DNA of 64,000 nt. It comes from Lentibacillus saliphilus (GTDB lineage: Bacteria > Bacillota > Bacilli > Bacillales > Amphibacillaceae). Positions 50,422 through 58,926 of the stretch are shown here, one piece after another. The position numbers were made by a program, and so were the translations under genes. Within the stretch, counting starts at the first letter, position 1; every line of letters begins with the position of its first letter. Below the pieces are notes generated by a model. That model was not told where the DNA came from, searched no databases, and saw nothing but the letters and a program-made list of their open reading frames with translations. The stretch is taken from assembly GCF_019093865.1 (NCBI RefSeq), contig NZ_JABJXD010000002.1, forward strand, positions 310,001 to 374,000, written 5' to 3'.

Positions 50422-50455
50422 TGAATCGATTCAACAAAAGAACAAAACCATTATA
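50422..50455 (-). promoter_or_regulatory. Promoter -10 and LacI-like palindrome of the minus-strand operon
   Basis: TATAAT on the minus strand (50455-50450) is followed by the perfect 12-bp palindrome TGAATCGATTCA (50422-50433) with central CG, typical of LacI-family sites. It differs from the maltodextrin operator, so another LacI-type regulator is implied. No strong -35 was seen. Confidence 0.55.
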
Positions 50456-50760
50456 AAACCAGTAATGCAGAATATCTCCACCTAACATTAACTTATTTGG
50501 AAAAAATATTTTTGTCAAGTGGAAGCCTTATTCAAGTCAATGAAGGAAAAGGTAACCGTTGTTACATGTATGATCTGTAAATGTGACATTGGTTTAATAT
50601 TCCATTTTAAGGCTTGACAAATTGTTCTAGGTGGCTTAATTTTAAATGCGAGCAGAGAAAAAATCCTTTTTATAGTTTAAAGGTGGTGATTATATTCATC
50701 GGTTAATAGAGATTTAAATGGTGTGCGCAGAGGTTTTAGTCATTTATTTTTTTGCATTTA

Positions 50761-50774
50761 TGAAAGCGTTTTAT
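50761..50774 (+). promoter_or_regulatory. cre site in the leader of the GHL10 gene
   Basis: TGAAAGCGTTTTAT matches the CcpA consensus at 13 of 14 positions, about 60 bp upstream of the start. A TTGACA at 50614-50619 lies upstream but its -10 is poor. The rest of the 436-bp gap shows no gene. Confidence 0.6.
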
Positions 50775-50832
50775 TTTCGGAGGAACAAATCAGAAATATG
50801 ACTACCAAAAGACTGGCAGAGGAGAATGCAAT

Positions 50833-53322
50833 GTGGTTGTTTCCAAAAAAGCACCGATCATTTTTTTATTGACCATCTTAATGCTGCTACCGATTTTTTC
50901 ATCAATGAACGTAAGCGCAGCCATACCGAATGATAATATCGATCAATTAGAAGGCCGAGGCATCTGGCTGACACCGCATTATGTCATGGAAAACGAGGCC
51001 GATGCAATAGAAGCTGTAGATACGATTGCCGATGCAGGCTTTAATACAATATATCTTGAGGTGAACACAACTGGTGGCTATGCAGAATATCATAGTGACA
51101 TTCTGCCAGTTATGGACCGGTATAAATCATGGGATCCTGTTCAGGTCGTATTGGATTATGCCCATGAAAAAGGAATTGAAGTTCATGCTTATTTCCATAC
51201 CCTCAATAATCCTTATATTTTACAACAAAACCCAGACTGGGCAATGGCAAAGAAAACAATTGATGCGAAGGTGCTCATCTTTGATGACGGCACTCAGATG
51301 GACATATCCGGCATTAACAGTGGACGCGGTGCTGAAGCATTAATTATGTATACGCCAGAAATGGGTGCCACAACAGGAACGAACCCGTATGGTGTTGAAA
51401 TGATCGTTGAAAATGACGTTGTAACGGGTGTTGAGACCTTTGTTGGTGATGCGACAATTCCAGAAAACGGTTATGTGTTGTCTGGCCATGGCGCAACTGG
51501 GTCGAAATTATATGAAACGTTAAAAGTGGGCGATACTGTTACAATCGGTGACAGTGATCAACAAGTAACGTCAAGTGCGGCTTGGATTGAACCAGGTCAT
51601 CCTGAAGCCGTTCAATACTTAGAATCGGTCATCGAGGAATTTATGACAAAGTATGATTTTGATGGCTTGAATCTTGATCATGTGCGTTACCCACCAACAG
51701 ATGGGATGGTTGACGTCATCTTTGATCATATTTTAGAAGGTAATCCAACTGCTTGGTCGACAGATGTGTATGGCTACTCAGATATTAACCGTGACCGCTT
51801 TAAAGCACAGTTCGGTGTCGATCCATATGATATTACGACGAATGATGTGGATATGTTTAGAGAGTGGTGGGATTTTAGAAGTGACAATATAGCCGATATG
51901 GTCACAAAGCTCTCGGATAAAGCCCGTTCTATTAATGACGATTTAACGATTAGTGCAGCATTATACGTACGACCAGGCTATGATGACTGGGAAACGATGT
52001 ATTCTGGTGTTGACTATCGCAAACTGTCTTATCCACTAGATGTTATGATCCCAATGGCATATCATGTTGGAGCTGGCGAAGCAGAGTTCCTTTATCCAGA
52101 GGACCGTGCTCTATGGGTTGGTCATGTGACGAAAGGGATATTAGAACGCATCGGTGATCGAGCGCTCGTTTATGCAGGTATTGGCGGTGCATCGGATAAT
52201 CATGACAAGCTCACCGCGAATGAATGGAATCATGTTATTGACATTGCCCGTGATGCTGGGGCACACGGAACGGTTGCATTTGAATACTGGGTCATTGGTC
52301 ATTTAGTAGGAGACCCAACGAACTTTGACGCCTTGGCAGCGAACGCTTATAAAAACCCAGCGGCACCAACGCATAGTGATCCGTCAATATTTAATACCAT
52401 TCGCACAGAGAGTGCTCAAACACCACTATTAAATGTGACACAATTAAATAGTTTAATTGATTATGCAAAGACGTTCACGAATAACGATTATACGTATACG
52501 GCTGCTTCATTCGCTAACTTGCAGGATGAAATTGCAGCAGCGGAAGCAGGGTTATCAACCTTTAAATCCCAGTCAGCTGTTGACCAGGCTTGGCAGGATG
52601 TGCACACAGCGATTGCTGGTTTAGAGACGATCTATTTAGATGACCTTACGGCGTTATTAACTCAAGCTAAGGACTATTCAAATGAAGCTGGCACGTATAC
52701 AGCTGCTTCATTTGCAGCTTTGCAAGAAGCCATTACAACCGCCGAAGAAGCTGTATTTGCGTCACAAGCAGAGGTTGATGCAGCTTTACAAGCACTACAA
52801 TCAGCAATTGATGGTTTAGAAGCGGTGCCAACAGTTGATTTAGAGCCAGTGGAAACATTAATCGCTCATGCAAAAGCCTTGTCAAATGAGGCTGGCACGT
52901 ATACAACCGAATCGTTCAACGCATTGCAAGCAGCGATTGCCAAAGCAGAAGAGGCGTTGCCGCTTATTAAAACAACTGAACAGCTTGATCATGTTAAAGC
53001 TGAACTACAAGCAAGCATGGACGGTTTAGTAAAAGTGACGCCACCGACTGATCAAGACAAAGACGAAGATAAAGGCGAAGATAAAGATAAAGACAAGGAT
53101 AAAGACAAGGATAAAGACAAAAACAAAGACAAAGATGAAGTAGCTGGAAATGGCTCAGAAAATACACCAGCTGATCAAGCTGGCGGTGGTGAAGCCTTGC
53201 CAAGTACGGCAACAGCAATCTATCAATTTTTACTCGTCGGTCTCCTATTTGTAGGTACTGGAGCAGCTATGGCGGTTGTTTCAAGACGACGAAAGCTTAA
53301 GCAACAGACGCACACAATCTAG
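50833..53322 (+). CDS. Cell-wall-anchored GHL10 (DUF187) glycosidase-like protein with FIVAR repeats and LPXTA anchor
   Basis: 829 residues, start GTG 50833 behind AGAGGAG. A signal peptide (residues 1-29, cut near VSAA) precedes a GHL10 barrel (about 38-500) with GRGIWLTPHYVMENEADAIE, FNTIYLEVNTTGGY, YDFDGLNLDHVRYP and MIPMAYHVGAGEAEF. Three FIVAR-type helical repeats follow at about 537-599, 602-666 and 670-736, then a charged Asp/Lys repeat linker (739-769), the sortase motif LPSTA (about 788-792), a membrane segment and RRRK tail. LPXTA is a variant of LPXTG. It should sit on the cell wall and cut or bind an extracellular polysaccharide. GHL10 proteins are poorly characterised, so the activity is uncertain. 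Confidence 0.88.
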   Translation: MVVSKKAPIIFLLTILMLLPIFSSMNVSAAIPNDNIDQLEGRGIWLTPHYVMENEADAIEAVDTIADAGFNTIYLEVNTTGGYAEYHSDILPVMDRYKSWDPVQVVLDYAHEKGIEVHAYFHTLNNPYILQQNPDWAMAKKTIDAKVLIFDDGTQMDISGINSGRGAEALIMYTPEMGATTGTNPYGVEMIVENDVVTGVETFVGDATIPENGYVLSGHGATGSKLYETLKVGDTVTIGDSDQQVTSSAAWIEPGHPEAVQYLESVIEEFMTKYDFDGLNLDHVRYPPTDGMVDVIFDHILEGNPTAWSTDVYGYSDINRDRFKAQFGVDPYDITTNDVDMFREWWDFRSDNIADMVTKLSDKARSINDDLTISAALYVRPGYDDWETMYSGVDYRKLSYPLDVMIPMAYHVGAGEAEFLYPEDRALWVGHVTKGILERIGDRALVYAGIGGASDNHDKLTANEWNHVIDIARDAGAHGTVAFEYWVIGHLVGDPTNFDALAANAYKNPAAPTHSDPSIFNTIRTESAQTPLLNVTQLNSLIDYAKTFTNNDYTYTAASFANLQDEIAAAEAGLSTFKSQSAVDQAWQDVHTAIAGLETIYLDDLTALLTQAKDYSNEAGTYTAASFAALQEAITTAEEAVFASQAEVDAALQALQSAIDGLEAVPTVDLEPVETLIAHAKALSNEAGTYTTESFNALQAAIAKAEEALPLIKTTEQLDHVKAELQASMDGLVKVTPPTDQDKDEDKGEDKDKDKDKDKDKDKNKDKDEVAGNGSENTPADQAGGGEALPSTATAIYQFLLVGLLFVGTGAAMAVVSRRRKLKQQTHTI

Positions 53323-53371
53323 CATATTCAGCAAAATGATAGAAGTACCACAGACGCTACCTTTTCACTTT

Positions 53372-53420
53372 ACTCAGGCGCTGCTCCTCGACATTGTCAC
53401 GGAGACGCCTGGGTTCTTTA
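53372..53420 (+). terminator. Terminator of the wall-anchored GHL10 gene
   Basis: ACTCAGGCG pairs with CGCCTGGGT, with inner CTCC/GGAG pairing, followed by TCTTTATTTATT. Confidence 0.7.
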
Positions 53421-53563
53421 TTTATTGAGGAAAAAAACGGTTCTTTATGTATTAAGGGAAAGAAAACTCGAATTGAATGATGTGACAAACAAACGAATTT
53501 TCATCACTTTTGGATAAAAAATTCATTTATTATATGCTACAAGGAGGAAAAAACCTACTTTTG

Positions 53564-53572
53564 TGCTATAAT
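53564..53572 (+). promoter_or_regulatory. Extended -10 promoter of the module-3 operon
   Basis: TGCTATAAT is a perfect extended -10 about 135 bp upstream of the TIM-barrel gene. No clear -35. The leader between them may hold control signals, but none was recognised. Confidence 0.5.
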
Positions 53573-53705
53573 AGGACCGATTACACCTAATTGGTAAAAG
53601 GAGGGGATTTTATCCTGTATGAACGGATAGGATACCACTTCTGAATGAATGACAATTAAAGAGTGATAGACGTATTAAATAAGTGTTTGCCAAGGAGGGA
53701 TTATT

Positions 53706-54539
53706 TTGAAAGTAAGCGTCAGCATGTATAGTGTGTTGTCTACGATTCAAAAAGAAAACTGGTCGATTATTGATTTTATCAATTACGCCAACAGCATTTC
53801 CCTTGATGGTGTTGAGCTGCTTGACATGTTTTGGACAGACAAAGCTCAAGAGATTGGTCCTGTGAAGGCAGCGCTCGACGAACATGGCTTATGTGTGTCT
53901 GCATATGACGTGACGAATAACTTCATTAAAGAAACGAAAGCAGAACGCGCGCAAGAAGTAGATGTCGTAAAAGATGGCATTCTCACAGCAAAGGCGCTCG
54001 GTACTAACGTTGTCCGAGTGTTTTGTGGAGATTTGTCCGGTGATTTGACGTATGAGGATGGCCAAGCCTGGATCGTTGAAGGTCTAAAGGCAAGTGCTGA
54101 GCTGGCCGAAAAAGAAAGCGTATTCTTAGCAATCGAAAATCATGGCTTGTTAGCTGGAAAAAGCGCACAGGTTCAAGAGATTATCAAGCAAGTCGACAGC
54201 CCTTATGTGAAGTCAACGTTTGACACAGGTAACTTTTTGCTCGTTCATGAAAAGCCGGAAGCGGCATTTGACCGGTTAAAGCACGACATTGCCCACGTAC
54301 ATTTTAAAGACTTCCGAAAAAAACGAACCGACGAAACCGTAACCGGATTTCGCTCTTTACAAGGGGACGAATTAATTGGTGTTATACCTGGAGATGGTGA
54401 GGTTCACTTAGCTTATATTGTCGAAGGATTAAAAACGATCGATTACGATGGATGGCTCTCGATAGAATATGAAGGATTAGAAGACGCCAAGCGTGCCAAT
54501 GAAGAGGCCGTGCGCCGTTTAAGACAGTTAATTCAATAG
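53706..54539 (+). CDS. Sugar phosphate isomerase/epimerase-like TIM-barrel protein (module 3)
   Basis: 277 residues, TTG start 53706 behind CCAAGGAGGGA. Xylose isomerase-like barrel signs are VSMYSVLS, FLAIENHGLL (metal Glu), VKSTFDTGNFLL, IAHVHFKDF and WLSIEYEGLEDAK. It is paralogous to 3614-4480 and opens the module-3 operon: barrel, short partner, oxidoreductase, esterase. It is likely to act on the keto-sugar made by the oxidoreductase; isomerase, epimerase and lyase activities cannot be told apart here. Confidence 0.86.
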   Translation: MKVSVSMYSVLSTIQKENWSIIDFINYANSISLDGVELLDMFWTDKAQEIGPVKAALDEHGLCVSAYDVTNNFIKETKAERAQEVDVVKDGILTAKALGTNVVRVFCGDLSGDLTYEDGQAWIVEGLKASAELAEKESVFLAIENHGLLAGKSAQVQEIIKQVDSPYVKSTFDTGNFLLVHEKPEAAFDRLKHDIAHVHFKDFRKKRTDETVTGFRSLQGDELIGVIPGDGEVHLAYIVEGLKTIDYDGWLSIEYEGLEDAKRANEEAVRRLRQLIQ

Positions 54540-54553
54540 GAGGGTGTATCAAT

Positions 54554-55258
54554 ATGGCTCATATCATCGCTGCTGATCCAGCACATTTGGATTGGCAACG
54601 CACAACAGTGCATACAGAATTCATTGATCAAATCGATGAAGCAGCTGAACGCGACGCCACTTATATGATCCCGATTGCAAAAGCGGATTTGGAGGATGAA
54701 CGTCTTCTCCTTCCAGCCGCACAGCTTGACCTTGAAAAACTCACAATTGGACAGCGTGTATATTTTGACTTAGAGGTGTATCCGTTTTTTCAAAAGATCA
54801 AAGACGTTATGATGACGGACAATGATCGAAAGGGCGTTTGTCGTTTAAGGAGGGTCATTCCGGATGGCATCCATCATAGTTGGATCACAACAGATTTATA
54901 CGTCCTTTCTCAAGTTCTTGGTACACCGGAATCCGTTTGGATCAAGCGCACTGATAGAGACTTGGATCCTTATCACGTTATTGCGACCGTTAATTTCGGT
55001 GGTGGCACGATGGCGCATTTGGATTATACATTTTCTCAAAAGGCTGACAAGCACCTTGCACTAGAATGGAGTGGCATGCATACGATCGTTGAATTCGATA
55101 GTAGCGCGACAAATCCTGTTTATCCAGCTGTCAGTTCGATACGCCCACTCGCTTATTCAGTTGATCAATTACTTGATTGTGCGCATGAGGTAGACGCAGC
55201 CATGCTGAAGACGTTAACAGCGCTTCATACAGACATAACTGGAGGTGACCGTTCATGA
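54554..55258 (+). CDS. Stand-alone Gfo/Idh/MocA C-terminal-domain-like protein (partner, module 3)
   Basis: 234 residues without a Rossmann fold or EKP motif. VYFDLEVYPFFQKIKDVM, GVCRLRR, TTDLYVLSQVLGTPESVWIKRT and GGGTMAHLDYTFS align with the short protein at 48612-49289 and with the C-terminal half of 1645-2604. RBS AGGAGGGTG precedes the ATG. Its stop overlaps the next start by 4 bp (ATGA). Conserved gene order and coupling in three modules suggest an obligate partner of the FAHxHAYxYA oxidoreductase. No biochemical role is known to me. Confidence 0.8.
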   Translation: MAHIIAADPAHLDWQRTTVHTEFIDQIDEAAERDATYMIPIAKADLEDERLLLPAAQLDLEKLTIGQRVYFDLEVYPFFQKIKDVMMTDNDRKGVCRLRRVIPDGIHHSWITTDLYVLSQVLGTPESVWIKRTDRDLDPYHVIATVNFGGGTMAHLDYTFSQKADKHLALEWSGMHTIVEFDSSATNPVYPAVSSIRPLAYSVDQLLDCAHEVDAAMLKTLTALHTDITGGDRS

Positions 55259-56226
55259 AAATTGGCATGATGAGTTTTGCCCATATGCACGCATACAGCT
55301 ATGCTCAAGCTTTAATGGCCCTACCAGATGCTGAAATTGCTGGTATCTATGATGACGATGCAACGCGTGGACAACAAATGGCTAAGGACTTTAACACGAC
55401 CTACTTTTCTGATCAAGCGGAATTCCTCGCAACAGACATCGATGCGGTTATTATTTGTAGCGAGAACAATCGTCATAAAGAGATGGTCATTGCAGCGGCC
55501 AAGGCGAAAAAGCATATTTTATGTGAAAAGCCGATCGCAACAACGGTTGCGGATGCCGAAGAGATGATTCAGACGTGTGAAAAAGAAGGCGTTCAATTAC
55601 AAATTGCCTTTCCGGTGCGCTTTAGTTCAGGCATGCAGCATGTGAAAAAGATGATCGACGCTGGGGAGCTCGGAGATATTATCGCTTTCCGCTCGACAAA
55701 TCGTGGTCAAAACCCAGGTGGTTGGTTCATTGATCAGGAACAATCTGGTGGCGGTGCTGTGCTTGATCATACCGTTCATATGGTCGACATTATGCGTTGG
55801 TATTTAAAAGAAGAAGTGAAGGAAGTTTACGCACTTGTCGATTCGTATTTTCATAACATCGACATTGATGATGCTGGTATCTTGACATTGGAATTTGCGA
55901 ACGGTGTCATTGCCTCTCATGATCCGAGCTGGTCTCGTTTTTCCGAATATCCAGCTTGGGGCGATGCGATGATTGAAGTCATCGGAACCAAACAAACGGT
56001 CCGAGCTGATGCCTTCGGTGAGCATCTTGTTCAATATGGGAAGGATAAGGCGATCAATCACGTTCACTTTGGATTTGACATGGATTTCGGTTTAATTCAA
56101 GACTTTGTTCATGGAGCAGCACGAGGTAAAACACCGTCAATTACCGGCTATGATGGTTTGAAAGCAATGGAGATTGCTCTTGCAGCCTATGAATCTGCTG
56201 AAAAGAAAGCACCGGTTTATTTATAG
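55255..56226 (+). CDS. Gfo/Idh/MocA oxidoreductase, FAHxHAYxYA subgroup (module 3)
   Basis: 323 residues with SFAHMHAYSYA in place of the glycine-rich loop, CEKPIATTV as EKP motif and GGGAVLDHTVHMVDIMRWY in the C-domain. It is closely related to 47638-48615, somewhat less to 2601-3584. It is translationally coupled to the short partner upstream. The next gene encodes an esterase, so the substrate could be an esterified sugar (inference). Confidence 0.88.
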   Translation: MKIGMMSFAHMHAYSYAQALMALPDAEIAGIYDDDATRGQQMAKDFNTTYFSDQAEFLATDIDAVIICSENNRHKEMVIAAAKAKKHILCEKPIATTVADAEEMIQTCEKEGVQLQIAFPVRFSSGMQHVKKMIDAGELGDIIAFRSTNRGQNPGGWFIDQEQSGGGAVLDHTVHMVDIMRWYLKEEVKEVYALVDSYFHNIDIDDAGILTLEFANGVIASHDPSWSRFSEYPAWGDAMIEVIGTKQTVRADAFGEHLVQYGKDKAINHVHFGFDMDFGLIQDFVHGAARGKTPSITGYDGLKAMEIALAAYESAEKKAPVYL

Positions 56227-56304
56227 AAGGAGGGGGGCTGGTTGTTCGGCCAGCCGCCTTATTGAAGTGCTGCGATGAGATCTGATAATAGGGGAGCCTA
56301 CAAT

Positions 56305-57027
56305 ATGACGATGACCAATCACACCATATATAGTTCCGAACTAGACCGCCATTACACGTATAAAATACTGAAGTCTGATCGTCATACGCATAAGGGTACA
56401 ATGGATGTTTTATACGTTCAAGACGGTGAGGATTATTTGGCGTTAGGTGATATAGAAACAACGTACGCTCAATTAATGAAACGTTATCCTAAGGTCGCTA
56501 CACAGCTCGTGTTCGTTCTCATTCATCCAGGCGATTCGATGGAGAGGTGGCATGCTTATCATCGCGACGGACAGGATTTCAAACGGTATATCCAATTTAT
56601 GAACGATACCTTTGTTCCGACAGTTGAGCACGAATTGCTAGATTCAGGGCGTGCTGAGATTGGAAAAAGAGGCTTATTGGGCGACTCACTCGCTGGCAAT
56701 ATCTCTTTAAATATTGCCATGACGAATCCTAAACGCTGGACACATTTATTGTTACAGTCAGCAGCCGTCACTGAACGTGAAGTCGATCAGTTAGCCAAGT
56801 GCAAGTCCATCAACTGGAACGTCTACCAAACCGTCGGCATTTATGAAGATGACTTCGTGTCGCCAATCACACATGACCAGTTGTACATCTTATCACGTAA
56901 CCGCCAGCTGCATGATGCGTTTTCTGCTAAGCAGGTTAACGTGACATATGTCGAACAACAAGAAAGTCACCTATGGACATTTTGGAAAAAAGATCTAATG
57001 ACAGCACTAGAGCACTTTGTCGTTTAG
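56305..57027 (+). CDS. Alpha/beta-hydrolase esterase (Fes/enterochelin-esterase-like fold)
   Basis: About 240 residues from the ATG at 56305, which follows AGGGGAG; the frame from 56275 starts before that signal. The nucleophile elbow is GLLGDSLAGNIS (Ser in GDSLAG). DVLYVQDGEDYLALG and QLVFVLIHPGD are typical of the D-family esterases, and ESHLWTFWKKDL provides the C-terminal His. No signal peptide is seen. It probably removes acyl or acetyl groups from sugars, fitting the preceding oxidoreductase module; the exact ester is unknown. A 21-bp repeat array begins 26 bp after its stop. Confidence 0.82.
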   Translation: MTMTNHTIYSSELDRHYTYKILKSDRHTHKGTMDVLYVQDGEDYLALGDIETTYAQLMKRYPKVATQLVFVLIHPGDSMERWHAYHRDGQDFKRYIQFMNDTFVPTVEHELLDSGRAEIGKRGLLGDSLAGNISLNIAMTNPKRWTHLLLQSAAVTEREVDQLAKCKSINWNVYQTVGIYEDDFVSPITHDQLYILSRNRQLHDAFSAKQVNVTYVEQQESHLWTFWKKDLMTALEHFVV

Positions 57028-57052
57028 GCGAGGTGTGAAGCGGTGCGGTGGA

Positions 57053-57755
57053 ATTCCGCAATGTAGTGTTGTTATTCCGCAATAGTGCCTTGGAATTCCG
57101 CAATGAAGGGCTGTTATTCCGCAATGTAGCCTCGGAATTCCGCGAAGCAGGGCTGTTATTTCGCAATAGCGCCTTGGAATTCCGCAAAGTAGGGCCGTTA
57201 TTCCGCAATAGTGCCTCGGAATTCCGCAATGAAGTGTTGTTATTCCGCAATAGTGCCTCGGAATTCCGCAATGAAGGGCTGTTATTCCGCAATGTAGCCT
57301 CGGAATTCCGCGAAGTAGGGCCGTTATTCCGCAATACCGCCTTGGAATTCAGCAAAGTAGGGCCGTTATTCCGCAATAGCGCCTCGGAATTCCGCGAAGC
57401 AGGGCTGTTATTTCGCAATAGCGCCTCGGAATTCCGCAAAGTAGGGCCGTTATTCCGCAATAGTGCCTCGGAATTCCGCGAAGTAGGGCCGTTATTCCGC
57501 AATACTGCCTTGGAATTCAGCAAAGTAGGGCCGTTATTCCGCAATAGTGCCTCGGAATTCCGCGAAGTAGGGCCGTTATTCCGCAATACTGCCTTGGAAT
57601 TCAGCAAAGTAGGGCCGTTATTCCGCAATAGTGCCTCGGAATTCCGCGAAGTAGGGCCGTTATTCCGCAATAGTGCCTCGGAATTCCGCAATGAAGGGCT
57701 GTTATTCCGCAATGTCGCCTCGGAATTCCGCAATGCGAGAGCATTTTTCCGCAAT
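57053..57755 (+). repeat. 21-bp phased tandem array 3, core ATTCCGCAAT (about 34 units)
   Basis: From 57053 to the last core (57746) is exactly 33 intervals of 21 bp. Two spacer classes alternate almost strictly: GAAGGGCTGTT or GTAGGGCCGTT and AGTGCCTCGGA, giving a 42-bp dimer. Cores vary (ATTCCGCGAA, ATTTCGCAAT, ATTCAGCAAA) at positions set by dimer class. The orientation is the same as arrays 1 and 2, but the spacer families differ, indicating separate local amplification. No terminator separates the esterase stop from the array. The remaining 57756-57858 shows nothing else. Confidence 0.95.
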
Positions 57756-57874
57756 AGTGCATTGCTTTTTAACAAAGCACCGGTATTACTGTGGCGGAGG
57801 ACGCGAGTTATTAAGCAAAGCAGCAGCCCCCGCACTACACCAGCTTTTTCCTACAAGAAGGGAGGAGGATGAAT

Positions 57875-58849
57875 GTGAACACGTACAGTATTGGAATTGA
57901 CATAGGTGGCACGAAGATTGCTGTTGGACTTGTTGACAGACATGGCGACATACTTTACAAGCAAACAACGCCGACACCGTCTGAATCACGTGCTTCCATA
58001 TTAAACACGATAAAAGCGATCGTGCTGTCTTATATGAAGATGAGCGAAAAAGAAGGCTTCAAAATCAACGGAATTGGCATTGGCTCTGCAGGCCAGATTG
58101 ATCCAAATAAAGGCGTCATCATATCTGGTACGAAAAATATTAAAGATTGGAATCAGGTGCCTATTCGCGATGTCCTGCAAAAGGCGACCAACTTGCCTGT
58201 ATGGGTCGATAATGATGCAAACACATTCGCACTGGCAGAACATCGTCTCGGAAAAGGGAAGGACTTGAATCATATCGTATGCCTCACCCTCGGAACTGGC
58301 GTCGGTGGTGGTGTCGTATCTGATGGAAGCCTCATTCATGGAACATTTGGTGGAGCGGGTGAACTTGGTCATATGACCGTGAATATGAATGGCCCAGCCT
58401 GCAATTGTGGCTCGAACGGTTGTCTCGAAACATATGCATCCGGAACAGGCATTGCTCAAAGAATGCGCGATCAGCTTGCCAATATGCCGACGGACGATCT
58501 TCCAGCGCATATTGCCGATTACAAACAACATCTCGACGCACTAACGAGTAAGGAAGTGTTTCAGTGGCGGGAGGAAGGATACGAGCCTGCGGTTGCCGTC
58601 ATTGATACGGCTGTTCAAGCGTTAATCTATGGCATCGTCAGCTTAATTCATACATTTAACCCGCAAGCGATCGTACTAGGTGGTGGACTTGTCGCACACT
58701 GGCCGAATTTAGCAGCGACGATTTCAAAGCAAATCAAAGACATTGGCATGGCATCTCTCGTTAAACCAGTAAAGATTTTCACATCTGAATTAGGTCGTGA
58801 TTCGGGCCTGATCGGTGCAGCGATGCAAGTATGGCATGATGTTGAATGA
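57875..58849 (+). CDS. ROK-family sugar kinase
   Basis: About 324 residues. GGGAGGAGG (ending 57867) is 1 nt from the ATG at 57869, so the GTG at 57875 is the better start. Motifs are IGIDIGGTKIAVG, WVDNDANTFALAEH with the catalytic Asp, LGTGVGGGVV, GELGHMTVN and the zinc site CNCGSNGCLE. No DNA-binding domain. It opens the last cluster of the window and probably phosphorylates the monosaccharide freed by that pathway; glucose-, GlcNAc- and fructose-type substrates are all possible. Confidence 0.9.
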   Translation: MNTYSIGIDIGGTKIAVGLVDRHGDILYKQTTPTPSESRASILNTIKAIVLSYMKMSEKEGFKINGIGIGSAGQIDPNKGVIISGTKNIKDWNQVPIRDVLQKATNLPVWVDNDANTFALAEHRLGKGKDLNHIVCLTLGTGVGGGVVSDGSLIHGTFGGAGELGHMTVNMNGPACNCGSNGCLETYASGTGIAQRMRDQLANMPTDDLPAHIADYKQHLDALTSKEVFQWREEGYEPAVAVIDTAVQALIYGIVSLIHTFNPQAIVLGGGLVAHWPNLAATISKQIKDIGMASLVKPVKIFTSELGRDSGLIGAAMQVWHDVE

Positions 58850-58926
58850 ATGCAAGGCACACCACAAGAGCTAGAAAACAACAACACACGATCGAACATC
58901 TCACTTAAAAGTTAGGAGGCTTTACA

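Noticed and set aside
57053-57755. Open frames of about 270-300 codons on both strands across array 3
   Set aside because: Same period artefact as in arrays 1 and 2; both strands are open over the same unit, with no ribosome binding site or start context.
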